From: DATAYA01 sp963754235
GTDB taxonomy: Bacteria; Pseudomonadota; Alphaproteobacteria; Acetobacterales; Acetobacteraceae
Direction of reading: 5' to 3'
NCBI GenBank assembly: GCA_963754235.1
Contig: CAVWFK010000002.1
Coordinates: forward strand, 197,241 to 261,240
Length of the DNA stretch: 64,000 nucleotides
Each line of letters begins with the position of its first letter. The first letter of the stretch is position 1. The notes under the pieces are model-generated. The model worked only from the letters and a program-made list of their open reading frames with translations, was not told the origin of the DNA and did no database searches. Shown here in pieces: positions 36,734-45,954 of the stretch. Position numbers and translations under genes: made by a program.

Positions 36734-37663
36734 ATGGCGAGCAAGCCGTTCCACCTGGTCGAGCGGGCAGCGGAACGGCTGCGCCAGGAAGGGCTTCTGG
36801 ACGGCGTGCCGCTCGCGCCGCCGCCACCGCCGGCCGACCGCCTCGAGCTGACCGGGACCGTGACCGACGCCCCCATCGCCGATGCACTGAGGGCCGATAC
36901 ACCGAGGGCCGATGCGCTGGGGGCCGAGCCGCGTCCGACGCGGCCGATGGTCGCGGTCGCGCAGCTCGAACGCGCGGGCATGGTGTCCTGGAGCCGCGCC
37001 CGGTCGCGGGTCTCGGAGGAGATCCGCCTGCTGCAGAGCCAGTTGCTGCGCTCGGCCTTCGCGCCGGCCGACGGTCGGCAGACGCCGCTCAACCTGGTGA
37101 TGGTCACCAGCGCCCGGCCGGGCGAGGGCAAGAGCTTCGCCGCACTCAATATCGCGGCCGGCATCGCCCGCCAGCAGGATCGCGAGGTGCTGCTGGTTGA
37201 CGCCGACGCCAAGCCCGACAGCCTCGGCCAAAGGCTCGGGCTGGCGGGCGCGCCCGGGCTGCTCGACCTGGTGACGGAACCCGGCCTCGACCTGACCGAA
37301 CTGGTGGTGCCGAGCGAGCTTCCCAAGCTCAGCCTACTCCCGGTCGGGCGGCCGTTGGAGCAGAGCGCCGAGCTGTTCGCCACCCGCCAGATGGCCAGCA
37401 TCATTGGCGGCCTCGGCCGGCGCTACGCCGACCGCATCGTTCTCCTCGATGCGCCGCCCTGCCTCTCCAGCAGCGACCCAAGCACGCTGGCGCCGCTGGT
37501 CGGGCAGGTGGTGTTCGTGGTCCAGGCCGAGCAAACTCAACGCGACGAGGTGGAGTCGGCGCTCGATCTGGTGCAGACCTGCCCGACGATCATGTTGCTG
37601 CTAAACAAGGTGCAGATGAGCACGACGCATAGTTTCGGCGCCTACGCCTCGCCGTACGCCTGA
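36734..37663 (+). CDS. XrtA-associated tyrosine autokinase
   Basis: A 309-residue BY-kinase/ParA-like ATPase. Walker A is TSARPGEGKSFAALNIA near residue 130, Walker A' is LLVDADAKPDS and Walker B is IVLLDAPPCLSSSD. The C terminus has only two tyrosines (GAYASPYA) rather than a long tyrosine cluster. Residues about 50-65 are three copies of a five-residue repeat coded by 36881-36925. It should phosphorylate itself and cycle with the chain-length protein to control polymer length. Confidence 0.9.
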   Translation: MASKPFHLVERAAERLRQEGLLDGVPLAPPPPPADRLELTGTVTDAPIADALRADTPRADALGAEPRPTRPMVAVAQLERAGMVSWSRARSRVSEEIRLLQSQLLRSAFAPADGRQTPLNLVMVTSARPGEGKSFAALNIAAGIARQQDREVLLVDADAKPDSLGQRLGLAGAPGLLDLVTEPGLDLTELVVPSELPKLSLLPVGRPLEQSAELFATRQMASIIGGLGRRYADRIVLLDAPPCLSSSDPSTLAPLVGQVVFVVQAEQTQRDEVESALDLVQTCPTIMLLLNKVQMSTTHSFGAYASPYA

Positions 37664-37772
37664 GGGTTTGTGAACGCATGCCCTCACTCGCCGGAAACGA
37701 CACGAAGCGCCCGATCACGGCAAAGGGCACGCTTGTCGCTAGTTCGATCCGTTCGCACGCCCTGAGACGGAG

Positions 37773-39524
37773 GTGAGGGGCGCGGGGGGCAGGGTGCGAT
37801 CGGCGACGGCGCGGCGGCGGCTGGCGGCGGCCCTCGCCGTCTCGGCGGCGCTGCCGGCCCGCGCCTATGCCCTTCCGCCCGCGGCGCTCGATAATCCGGG
37901 CCAACTCGCACCAGGCGGCGTGCCCAACAATCTCTTGCCGCCGCCCACCCCCCCATCCGGCACCGAGGCGCCGTCCGCCACCGGCACCGAGGCGGGCCCG
38001 TCAGCGGCGACCGTGCCACCCACGGCGCACGCGCTGCAACCGACCTCCACGCTGCCCGCCGCCGGCGGCGGGCTGCGCATCCAGCCCAGCATCGGGGTGC
38101 AGGAATATTTCACCGACAACGTGTTCCAGACGCCCAAGAAGAGCTCGGACTTCATCACCGGGATCACGCCGGGGCTGTCGGTGCGCGACGACACCGCGCG
38201 GGTGCAGGCGGCGGCGGTGTACAACCCGACCGGGCTGATCTATGCGCGCAATCCCAGCCAGGACACGATCAACCAGAATTTCTCCGGCCAGGCCACGATC
38301 ACGCTGGTGCCCGACACGTTGTTCCTCGACGCGCGCGGCTACGTCACGACGGCGGCAACCAATGGCGGCTTCGCGCCGGGCGGCACGCCGGTGCTGAATC
38401 GCAACCAGCGCTCTACCGTCACCAGCTTCACCGTCTCGCCCTACGCGGTGCATCGCTTCGGCGACATCGGCACCGGCGAGATCGGCGTCACCCTCGGCAC
38501 CACCAATACTTCGGGCGGCCAGATCAACGGCTTCAATGGCTTCAATGCATTCGGTGCCCCGATCCAGGGCAACCCGAACGGTGATACCCGCTCGATCGAG
38601 GAGACGGCGCAGTTCACCACCGGCGCGATCCTGCCGCGGCTGCAGGACCGCACGCTGTTCGACGCCTCGCAGCAGACCGGCAATGTCGGCACTCAGCGCT
38701 CGACGCAATTCCTCGCCACCAACCGGGTCGAGTACGCGCTCAACCGGCAGATCGCGCTGATCGGCGAGCTCGGCTACGAGAACCTCCGCTTCGAGGGCAT
38801 CCCGCCACTGCGCATCAGCGACATGGTCTGGCACGTCGGCGCCCGCTGGGATCCGAACCCCGACAGCAGCATCACCGTCACCTATGGCCATCAAGATGGG
38901 TTCAACTCGGCGTTCGTCAGCGGGTACTATGCGCTGACCGCGCGCACGACGCTCTATGCGAGCTATGCGGCGGGGCTGCTGACCGACCAGCAGCAAATCC
39001 AGAACAACCTCGATCTCGCCGCAATCGACCCGTATGGGAACCTGGTGAACAGCGAGACCCTGGCGCCGCTTTTCGTGAGCAACAACCTGATCGGGCTGAA
39101 CAACAACCTCAATCGCGTGAAGACGCTGACCGTGAACGCCGTCACCGCGTTCGATCGCGACACGGTCTCGCTGTACGTCTTTAGTCAGCAGCAGACGCCG
39201 GTTGCCGTCGCCACGGCAGGCCAGGTCGCGCAGAAGCTCGACGGTGTCAGCGGCGGCGCCACCTGGACGCACGCGCTCTCGGAAGTAAGCAGCACCAGCC
39301 TCCATGCCGATTACGGAACCTCCTCGGGGACCGGCGGGTTTCTCGGCGTGACGTCGCCCAACAACAACCAGGCGATCTTTGACGTCAGCGCCACGTTGAC
39401 GCACGAATTCACGCCGACGCTGTCGGGAGTGGCCGAATACCTCTATACGCACCGGACATCCAACATCTCCGGCCAAGGGTTCGTGCAAAACCTGTTCCTT
39501 GTCGGCGTGCAAAAGACGTTCTGA
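37773..39524 (+). CDS. XrtA system outer-membrane beta-barrel protein
   Basis: A 583-residue exported protein: signal peptide (ALAVSAALPARAYA), then a proline-rich linker and alternating polar/hydrophobic strands from about residue 100 to the end. Recurrent strand-like segments include IQPSIGVQEYFTDNVFQTPK and the final GFVQNLFLVGVQKTF, which ends in an aromatic residue as outer-membrane barrels do. It matches the barrel protein of PEP-CTERM loci and could serve as the secretion pore. GTG 37773 is used; GTG 37794 is equally possible. Confidence 0.82.
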   Translation: MRGAGGRVRSATARRRLAAALAVSAALPARAYALPPAALDNPGQLAPGGVPNNLLPPPTPPSGTEAPSATGTEAGPSAATVPPTAHALQPTSTLPAAGGGLRIQPSIGVQEYFTDNVFQTPKKSSDFITGITPGLSVRDDTARVQAAAVYNPTGLIYARNPSQDTINQNFSGQATITLVPDTLFLDARGYVTTAATNGGFAPGGTPVLNRNQRSTVTSFTVSPYAVHRFGDIGTGEIGVTLGTTNTSGGQINGFNGFNAFGAPIQGNPNGDTRSIEETAQFTTGAILPRLQDRTLFDASQQTGNVGTQRSTQFLATNRVEYALNRQIALIGELGYENLRFEGIPPLRISDMVWHVGARWDPNPDSSITVTYGHQDGFNSAFVSGYYALTARTTLYASYAAGLLTDQQQIQNNLDLAAIDPYGNLVNSETLAPLFVSNNLIGLNNNLNRVKTLTVNAVTAFDRDTVSLYVFSQQQTPVAVATAGQVAQKLDGVSGGATWTHALSEVSSTSLHADYGTSSGTGGFLGVTSPNNNQAIFDVSATLTHEFTPTLSGVAEYLYTHRTSNISGQGFVQNLFLVGVQKTF

Positions 39525-39532
39525 GGCCAGCC

Positions 39533-40519
39533 GTGTACGCGCAGCATTACGGTTTTTCGGGGATGCCGTTCCAGCTCACCCCGGATCACCGCTTCTTCTT
39601 CGGCAGCTCGGTCCACAACCGCGCGATCGCACACCTGATTTATGGCTTGGCACAGGAGGAGGGTTTCATCGTCGTCACCGGCGAGGTCGGCGCCGGCAAG
39701 ACGACACTGGTCGAGCAGCTCTGGTCGCAGCTCGACCGCAACACCTACACGATCGCGCGCGTCGTCACGACGCAGGTGTCGAGCGACGACCTGCTGCGGC
39801 TCACTCTCGCCGGCTTCGGCATCGACGAGCAGGGCGACAAATCGACCTTGCTGCGTCGGCTCGAACGGATGCTGAAGGAGGAGCGCGCGATCGGCCGCCG
39901 TTGCCTGCTGGTGGTGGACGAGGTGCAGAGCCTGTCCATGCCGGCACTTGAGGAGCTGCGGATGCTTTCCAACCTGACCGAAGGCGGGCGCGTCTCGTTG
40001 CAAACGATCCTGCTCGGCCAGCCGCAGTTCCGCCGCACGCTCGCCAGCCCCGATCTCGACCAACTTCGCCAGCGCGTGCTGGCCTCGTTCCATCTCGGCC
40101 CGCTCGCGCCCGAGGAGGTGCGTGCCTACGTGCAGCACCGGTTGCGCGCGGTGGGCTGGGCCGGCAACCCGCATTTCGAGGAAATCGCCTTCACCGCGAT
40201 CCACCGCCACAGCGGCGGCATTCCGCGCCGGATCAATCGCCTGTGTTCGCGCGTGCTGCTGTACGGCGCGCTCGAGGAGGCAACCGAGATCACCGCCGAG
40301 ATGGTGGAGACGACGGCCGCCGAACTCGCGAGCGACCTCGGCGGCGATCCCGACCCGATGCGCCGCACGGTCACCGCGGCATCGAACGGCCACGGCAACG
40401 GCGCCGACCCCGAGTTGGCGCAGCGCGTCACGGCACTGGAGCAGACGGTCGCCAAGCGCGAGCACAAATTGCAACGCTTGCTGGAAGTGGTGAGCACCTA
40501 CCTGGAGACGCGGGCATGA
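39533..40519 (+). CDS. XrtA-associated ExeA-like AAA ATPase
   Basis: A 328-residue ATPase. MYAQHYGFSGMPFQLTPDHRFFF is the signature start of exosortase-locus ATPases related to general-secretion ExeA. Walker A is TGEVGAGKTTLVEQL, Walker B is LLVVDEVQSL, and the sensor region includes GGIPRRINRLCSRVL. The C terminus (from about 290) is a short coiled coil. It probably energises assembly of the envelope export machinery. The start is GTG 39533, eight bases after the barrel gene. Confidence 0.9.
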   Translation: MYAQHYGFSGMPFQLTPDHRFFFGSSVHNRAIAHLIYGLAQEEGFIVVTGEVGAGKTTLVEQLWSQLDRNTYTIARVVTTQVSSDDLLRLTLAGFGIDEQGDKSTLLRRLERMLKEERAIGRRCLLVVDEVQSLSMPALEELRMLSNLTEGGRVSLQTILLGQPQFRRTLASPDLDQLRQRVLASFHLGPLAPEEVRAYVQHRLRAVGWAGNPHFEEIAFTAIHRHSGGIPRRINRLCSRVLLYGALEEATEITAEMVETTAAELASDLGGDPDPMRRTVTAASNGHGNGADPELAQRVTALEQTVAKREHKLQRLLEVVSTYLETRA

Positions 40520-41394
40520 ACCGCATGGTGGCGCAGGACGCTGCTGGCGGTACCACCCTGCGCCACGCGATGAGCGTGGACGTCGAGGACTATTTCCAGG
40601 TCCAGGCCTTCGCGCACTGCATCGACCGCGCCGACTGGGACCGCATCCCGTGCCGAGTGGAGGCGAATGTCGATCGCCTGCTCGGCCAGTTCGACCGCGC
40701 CGGGGTGCGGGCGACGTTCTTCACGCTGGGCTGGGTTGCCGAGCGCTACCCGGTGCTGGTGCGCCGCATCGTCGCCGAAGGCCATGAGCTCGCGAGCCAC
40801 GGCATGGAACACGTCCGCGCCGATGCGCAGGCCGCCGCCGTCTTCGGCGCCGACGCCGCGCGCGCGCGCGCGGTGCTGGAGGATGCGGGCGGCGTGCCGG
40901 TCGTGGGCTACCGGGCGGCGACCTTCTCGATCGGGCGGCGCAATCCGTGGGCGTTCGCCGAGCTGGAGGCGGCCGGCTACCGCTACAGCTCCAGCGTCTT
41001 TCCGGTGCGCCACGACCTGTATGGAATGCCGGAGGCGCCCCGCCTGCCGTTCCGGCCGCAGGGCAGCGGCTTGTGGGAAATCCCGATGACGATTCTCTCG
41101 GTCGCGGGTCGCCCGCTGCCGTGGTCGGGCGGCGGCTATTTCCGCCTGACGCCGTATGCGCTCTACCGGCACGGCCTCGCCCGCATCGCGGCCAGCGGGC
41201 AGCGCGCCGTCTTCTACCTGCATCCCTGGGAGATCGATCCCGCCCAGCCGCGCGTCGCCGGCGCCGGGTGGCGATCGCGATTCCGCCACTACACGAACCT
41301 GCACGCGACCGCCGGCCGCCTCGACCGGCTGCTGCGCGACTTCGCCTGGGACCGGATGGACCGCGCTTTCGCCGACCTCCTCGCAACCGGCTGA
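40516..41394 (+). CDS. XrtA system polysaccharide deacetylase (DUF3473)
   Basis: A 292-residue NodB-fold deacetylase. The metal-binding start is AMSVDVEDYFQVQAF. RATFFTLGWVAERYP and GHELASHGMEH carry the conserved histidine pair, and RAATFSIGRRNPWAF the later conserved region. The C-terminal part (FYLHPWEIDPAQPRV, HYTNL) is the DUF3473 domain specific to exosortase loci. It should remove N-acetyl groups from the exopolysaccharide. It overlaps the ATPase stop as ATGA. Confidence 0.92.
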   Translation: MNRMVAQDAAGGTTLRHAMSVDVEDYFQVQAFAHCIDRADWDRIPCRVEANVDRLLGQFDRAGVRATFFTLGWVAERYPVLVRRIVAEGHELASHGMEHVRADAQAAAVFGADAARARAVLEDAGGVPVVGYRAATFSIGRRNPWAFAELEAAGYRYSSSVFPVRHDLYGMPEAPRLPFRPQGSGLWEIPMTILSVAGRPLPWSGGGYFRLTPYALYRHGLARIAASGQRAVFYLHPWEIDPAQPRVAGAGWRSRFRHYTNLHATAGRLDRLLRDFAWDRMDRAFADLLATG

Positions 41395-41403
41395 AGCCAG
41401 CCG

Positions 41404-42438
41404 ATGGCCGTGACCTGCAAGCCATTGGAGGAGGCGGCGACCCCCGCCTGGGATCGCTTCGTGGCGGCGGCCCCGCAGGCAACGTTTTTCCACCGCGCCG
41501 GCTGGCGTGCAGTGATCGAGCGTGCCTTTGGCCACTGCGCCCATTACACCTTCGCCGAGCGGGACGGCGCGATCGTGGGCGTGCTGCCGCTGGTGGACAT
41601 GCGCACGCGGCTGTTCGGACGGTCGCTGATCTCGGCACCGTTCTGCGTCTACGGCGGCCCGGTGGCGGCCGACGCCGAGGCCCTGGCCGCGCTGGAGGCG
41701 CACGCGGCGGCGCTGATGGATCGCATGGACGTGCCGGTGACGGAATTCCGCTTCCTGCATGCACCCGAGGGCGGCGAATGGGCGGAGCGGCCGGGCCTCT
41801 ATGTCACCTTTCGCAAGCCGATCGGCCCCGACGAGGAAGCGAACCTCAAGGCGGTCCCGCGCAAGCAGCGCGCGATGGTGCGCAAGGGGATCGAGAACCG
41901 GCTGCGCGCGGAGGTATCGGGATCGCTCGGGGCGCTGCACCGCGTCTATGCCGAGAGCGTGCGCAACCTCGGCACGCCGGTGTTTTCCCGCCGCTACTTC
42001 GAGCTGCTGCTCGCGGCGTTCCCCGACTGCACGGACGTGCTGACCGTGTTCGACGGTGAGACCCCGATCGCCGCGGTGCTCAATTTCTATTTCCGCGACG
42101 AGGTGCTGCCCTATTACGGCGGCGGCACCGCAGCCGCGCGGGCGCGGGCGGGCAACGATTTCATGTACTGGGAGGTGATGCGCCGGGCCGCTTCACGCGG
42201 CTGCCGGCTGTTCGATTTCGGCCGCAGCAAGGAAGGCACCGGCGCGTTCGCGTTCAAGAAGAACTGGGGGTTTTCGCCTACGCCGCTTGCGTACCGGTTC
42301 CGGCTGCGCCCCGGCGCGGCATTGCCCGAGCGCAATCCGCTCAATCCGAAATACAGCCGCTTCATCGCGACCTGGAAGCGGTTGCCGCTGCCGGTCGCCA
42401 ACATGATCGGGCCGCACATCGTGCGGGGCTTGGGCTGA
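41404..42438 (+). CDS. FemAB family XrtA-associated protein
   Basis: A 344-residue GNAT-fold protein of the FemAB family. ATFFHRAGWRAVIERAFGH opens the first domain; VPRKQRAMVRKGIENRL and FDFGRSKEGTGAFAFKKNWGF are typical of the second. FemAB proteins move amino acids from tRNA to peptidoglycan; the exosortase-linked branch has no proven substrate and may modify the exopolysaccharide or its protein partners. Stop and next start overlap as TGATG. Confidence 0.9.
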   Translation: MAVTCKPLEEAATPAWDRFVAAAPQATFFHRAGWRAVIERAFGHCAHYTFAERDGAIVGVLPLVDMRTRLFGRSLISAPFCVYGGPVAADAEALAALEAHAAALMDRMDVPVTEFRFLHAPEGGEWAERPGLYVTFRKPIGPDEEANLKAVPRKQRAMVRKGIENRLRAEVSGSLGALHRVYAESVRNLGTPVFSRRYFELLLAAFPDCTDVLTVFDGETPIAAVLNFYFRDEVLPYYGGGTAAARARAGNDFMYWEVMRRAASRGCRLFDFGRSKEGTGAFAFKKNWGFSPTPLAYRFRLRPGAALPERNPLNPKYSRFIATWKRLPLPVANMIGPHIVRGLG

Positions 42439-43673
42439 TGGCGATGCCCGGCCTGCTGTTCCTGTGCCATCGCATCCCCTATCCGCCCGATAAGGGCGAC
42501 AAGATCCGCGCCTGGCCGCTGCTGCGCCATCTCGCGCGGACGCATCGCGTGTTTCTCGGCTGCCTTGTCGATGACCCGGCGGATATGCCGCACGTGGCGA
42601 CCTTGCGCGAGATTTGCGCCGAGGTGATGGCGGTACCGCTATCGCCGCTGCGGCAGAAGCTGCGCGCGCTCGCCTCGGCCCGGCCGGGGCGGCCGCTGAC
42701 GCTCGACTATTTCCGCGACGCGCAGCTCGCGCGCTGGGTGGACGAGATCGCGCGCCGCCATGCGCCGTCGCGGGTGTTCGCCTTCTCGTCCAGCATGGCG
42801 CCCTATGCGCTGCGCGTGCCGGCCGCGCGACGCATCCTCGACATGGTCGATCTCGACAGCCAGAAATGGGCCGAGCAGGCGCGGCGCGCGCGCGGTCCCG
42901 CGCGACTGGTTTGGGCGCGCGAAGGGCGCAACCTGCTCGCCTTCGAGCGCTACGCCGCGCAGCGCTTCGACCGCACGCTGTTTTGCTCCGAGCCGGAATG
43001 GGCACGTTTCGCGGCGCTCGCACCCGAGTGCCGGGGGCGCACGGCATGGATCGAGAACGGCGTCGATCTCGATCGCTTCTCGCCCGCCCACGATTTCGAA
43101 AATCCCTATCCCGACGATGCGCCGCGCGTCGCGTTCACCGGGGCGATGGATTACTGGCCCAATATCGACGCGGTGGACTGGTTCGCGCGCGAGGCGTTGC
43201 CACTGCTGCGCGCGCGCGTGCCGGCGGCCGAGTTCGCGATCGTCGGTGCCAACCCGGCGCCGCCGGTGCGGCGGCTCGCCCGCCTGCCGGGCGTGCGCGT
43301 GACCGGCCGGGTCCCCGACACCCGTCCGTACCTCGCCCACGCCGGTGCCGTGGTGGCGCCGCTGCGCGTCGCGCGCGGCATTCAGAACAAGGTGCTGGAG
43401 GCAATGGCGATGGCCCGCCCGGTGGTCGCCTCGCCCGCCGCGTTCGAGGGCGTGCGCGCCCCCGCCGGCACCGCGCTGCTGGTGGCGGACGGTGCGGCGG
43501 CAACGGCTGACGCGGTCGCGGACATTTTAAATGGACGGTGCTGCTCGATCGGCCCGGCTGCCCGGCAGGCGATCGAGCGCGGCTATTCCTGGGCATCATC
43601 GCTGCGCAAACTCGACGCTCTGTGGCATGACCTGGACGCGGCCGCCGGGCCGTCCGCACGGAAAGTGGCGTGA
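42438..43673 (+). CDS. XrtA system GT4 glycosyltransferase (TIGR03087 type)
   Basis: A 411-residue glycosyltransferase. LLFLCHRIPYPPDKGDKIRAWPLLRHLA is the near-invariant start of the exosortase-associated GT4 group. DMVDLDSQKWAEQA, GAMDYWPNIDAVDWF and the donor-binding stretch RGIQNKVLEAMAMARPVVAS follow. It should extend the repeat unit on the cytosolic face. It is coupled to both neighbours by TGATG overlaps. Confidence 0.92.
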   Translation: MAMPGLLFLCHRIPYPPDKGDKIRAWPLLRHLARTHRVFLGCLVDDPADMPHVATLREICAEVMAVPLSPLRQKLRALASARPGRPLTLDYFRDAQLARWVDEIARRHAPSRVFAFSSSMAPYALRVPAARRILDMVDLDSQKWAEQARRARGPARLVWAREGRNLLAFERYAAQRFDRTLFCSEPEWARFAALAPECRGRTAWIENGVDLDRFSPAHDFENPYPDDAPRVAFTGAMDYWPNIDAVDWFAREALPLLRARVPAAEFAIVGANPAPPVRRLARLPGVRVTGRVPDTRPYLAHAGAVVAPLRVARGIQNKVLEAMAMARPVVASPAAFEGVRAPAGTALLVADGAAATADAVADILNGRCCSIGPAARQAIERGYSWASSLRKLDALWHDLDAAAGPSARKVA

Positions 43674-45172
43674 TGAGCAGCCAGAGCGTTGCCTCCCTGC
43701 GCGTCTCGCCCGGCTGGACGCGGGCACGGGTCGCGCTGCCGGTGCTCGGTGTCGGGCTGCTGCTGCTCGGGCTGCTGTTCGAGGAAGAGGCGGCGGCGGC
43801 GGTGCGCGTGTGGTTCGCCTCGACTGCCTACAACCACTGCTTTCTGGTGATCCCGATCGCGCTCTATCTCGCCTATGACCGGCGTGACCGGCTCGCCGGC
43901 GTGCCGGTGCGGCCCTGGCCGCAGGCGGCGCTGCTGGCGCTGCCGCTGGCGGCGGCGTGGCTGCTCGCCGAGCGGGTCGGGGTGATGGAAGGGCGGCAGC
44001 TCATCGCGATGGGCTTCGTGCAGGCGCTGTTCCTCGGCGTGCTCGGCCGCCGGCTGTACCGCGTCATGGCGGCACCACTGCTCTATCTGTTCTTTCTGGT
44101 GCCGTTCGGCGCCTTCCTGACACCCGCGCTGCAGACGTTCACCTCGCATTTCATCACCCGCGGGCTCGACCTGCTCGGCATCATCAACTACTCCGACGCC
44201 AACATCATCGAAATCCCCGAGGGCACGTTCTACGTCGCCCAGGCCTGCGCCGGGCTGCGCTTCCTGATCGCGGCGGTCGCATTCGGCGTACTCTACGCGC
44301 TGGTGATCTATCGCAGCCCAGGCCGGCGGATCACCTTCGTCGTGGTCTCGCTCGTCCTGCCGGTGATCGCGAATGGCTTTCGCGCGCTTGGCATCGTGGT
44401 GCTCGGTCATTACCTCGGCAGCGCGGAGGCGGCGGCGGCCGATCACATCCTCTATGGCTGGCTGTTCTTCTCGATCGTGCTGCTGCTGCTGATCCTGCTC
44501 GGCCTGCCGTTCCGGCAGGACGCGCGGCCCGCCGCCTGCGCCTCGGCGGCAGCGCTGCCGGCGATCGGGCTGCGCTGGCCCGCCGTGGCGGCGGTGCTCG
44601 TGCTGCTGGTCTCCGCCATCGGACCCGCCGCGGCGGCAGTGTTCGCCTGGTCGGCGGGTGCCGCGCCGCCGCTGCATCTGGCGTTGGCCGGGCGCTGCAC
44701 CACGCTCCCGGACGGCGCCGACGCACCCGGCTTGCTGCAGCGGCATCTGGTTTGCGACGGCAAACGGCTGATGCTGCGCGTGCAAGCCTTCTCCGTGCGC
44801 AGTGATCCCGGCCGAATCATCGCGGCCGAGCGGTTGATCTCCCAGCCGCTGAGTGCCGAGGATGTCGAAAGCCGGCCGCTCGCGGTCGCCGGCACAGCAC
44901 CCGGCACATGGCGAATTGTGCGCAGCCAGGTGCCCGATCGCACGGTCGCGATGGCGCTATGGGTTGGCGGCGAGCCGAGCGGGACGGGCCTCGCGATGCG
45001 GCTACGGCAGGCGCGGGTCAGCCTTCTGGGCGGCTTCGCCACACCGCTGCTCGCGACCGTGGAACCGGATGCGACGGCTGCGCCGCAGGCGGGTGCCGCG
45101 CTGCAAGCGTTCTTTGCCGCCGAGCCGGGGCTGAGCCGGGAACTGGGACGGGTCGCGCAGGCGGGACACTGA
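43673..45172 (+). CDS. xrtA: Exosortase A, with C-terminal EpsI-like region
   Basis: A 499-residue protein. Residues 1-290 are a multi-helix exosortase with the catalytic cysteine in QACAGLRFLIAAVAFG, the arginine in NGFRALGIVVLGH and the histidine in the same stretch. Exosortase A recognises a C-terminal PEP motif and cleaves the substrate during transfer to the cell surface. Residues about 315-499 form a periplasmic domain with TWRIVRSQVPDRTVAMALW, resembling the EpsI protein that is often separate. The ATG at 43673 forms a TGATG overlap with the glycosyltransferase. It ends the rightward arm. Confidence 0.9.
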   Translation: MSSQSVASLRVSPGWTRARVALPVLGVGLLLLGLLFEEEAAAAVRVWFASTAYNHCFLVIPIALYLAYDRRDRLAGVPVRPWPQAALLALPLAAAWLLAERVGVMEGRQLIAMGFVQALFLGVLGRRLYRVMAAPLLYLFFLVPFGAFLTPALQTFTSHFITRGLDLLGIINYSDANIIEIPEGTFYVAQACAGLRFLIAAVAFGVLYALVIYRSPGRRITFVVVSLVLPVIANGFRALGIVVLGHYLGSAEAAAADHILYGWLFFSIVLLLLILLGLPFRQDARPAACASAAALPAIGLRWPAVAAVLVLLVSAIGPAAAAVFAWSAGAAPPLHLALAGRCTTLPDGADAPGLLQRHLVCDGKRLMLRVQAFSVRSDPGRIIAAERLISQPLSAEDVESRPLAVAGTAPGTWRIVRSQVPDRTVAMALWVGGEPSGTGLAMRLRQARVSLLGGFATPLLATVEPDATAAPQAGAALQAFFAAEPGLSRELGRVAQAGH

Positions 45173-45330
45173 GCGGACCGGTGCCGTGACACCGTTCACA
45201 CAGCTTTTCCGCAATGACCCGTGGCGGTGAGCCAGGGCGATTCGGTTCTGACGGTTTCCGATCGAAAGGGCTGGCGGCGGCCGCGGGCGGGGATTCTAGG
45301 GTGATCGTCGAACCGGGTTGGTGATCTGCG

Positions 45331-45635
45331 ATGTCCTCGACGGTGGTGGATGGGTGCGGCAGCTTGTGGGAGGCCCTGGGCGCGGGTGCGGGACCATCGT
45401 CGCCGCGCCGGGAGGCGATATTCACTGCCCGGGCTGCTGCTGATTGCGGTTGCGGCGCTATTGGCGGGGACGGCGGGACCAGCTCGGCATCGTGCGCTGG
45501 GGGCGGCAGTCGAGCGCGCAGGCCTTGGCGAGCCTCGGCATCACCCGCGGGCGTGTTCCGGCGCCATCGGTCTGGTGCGAGTTGTTCCAAGGGCTTGATG
45601 TCGTCAGCCTTGGAGTGGCAGAGCACGTTCACTGA
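45331..45635 (+). pseudogene. 5' remnant of ISAs1-type transposase
   Basis: From an ATG at 45331, MSSTVVDGCGSLWEALGA runs in one frame, RDHRRRAGRRYSLPGLLLI in the next, and QLGIVRWGRQSSAQALASLG with ITRGRVPAPSVWCELFQGLD in a third. Joined, these resemble the N-terminal DDE_Tnp_1-associated domain of ISAs1-family transposases. The catalytic DDE part is missing and at least two frameshifts are present, so it is dead. It abuts the end of the exosortase locus. The 158 bases before it hold no gene that I can see. Confidence 0.72.
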
Positions 45636-45954
45636 GGCCGGCAAGCAGTAACTTTGAGCGAAGCTGCAACGGGCGCTAAATTAGCCTGTCGCGCAGTTCC
45701 CATCTCGGAATTGCCGCCCGGGTTAGGTGCGGTACTTTACTTTCAGCTCCTGCGCTAGATCGGTCTTGCGGTGTTCTCCTAGCCCTGACGAACCGGTACC
45801 TGGCTTGAGGCGCAAGGTGATTTGCCGGGAGGGAGCTGGGCGTTTCGAAGCTGACGGTGTGCTGAGAGCGAGCCGGAACGCCTGCTGAACTGCTGACTCG
45901 CACGTGCGGTGTGGAACCTGTTACGGTGCATTGAGGATCGCGCGCGGGGGGCCG
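45636..45954. other. Gene-free stretch upstream of cyclase
   Basis: About 320 bases, visibly less GC-rich than the window. No convincing coding frame is seen. It presumably holds the cyclase promoter and decayed insertion-sequence DNA. Confidence 0.4.
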
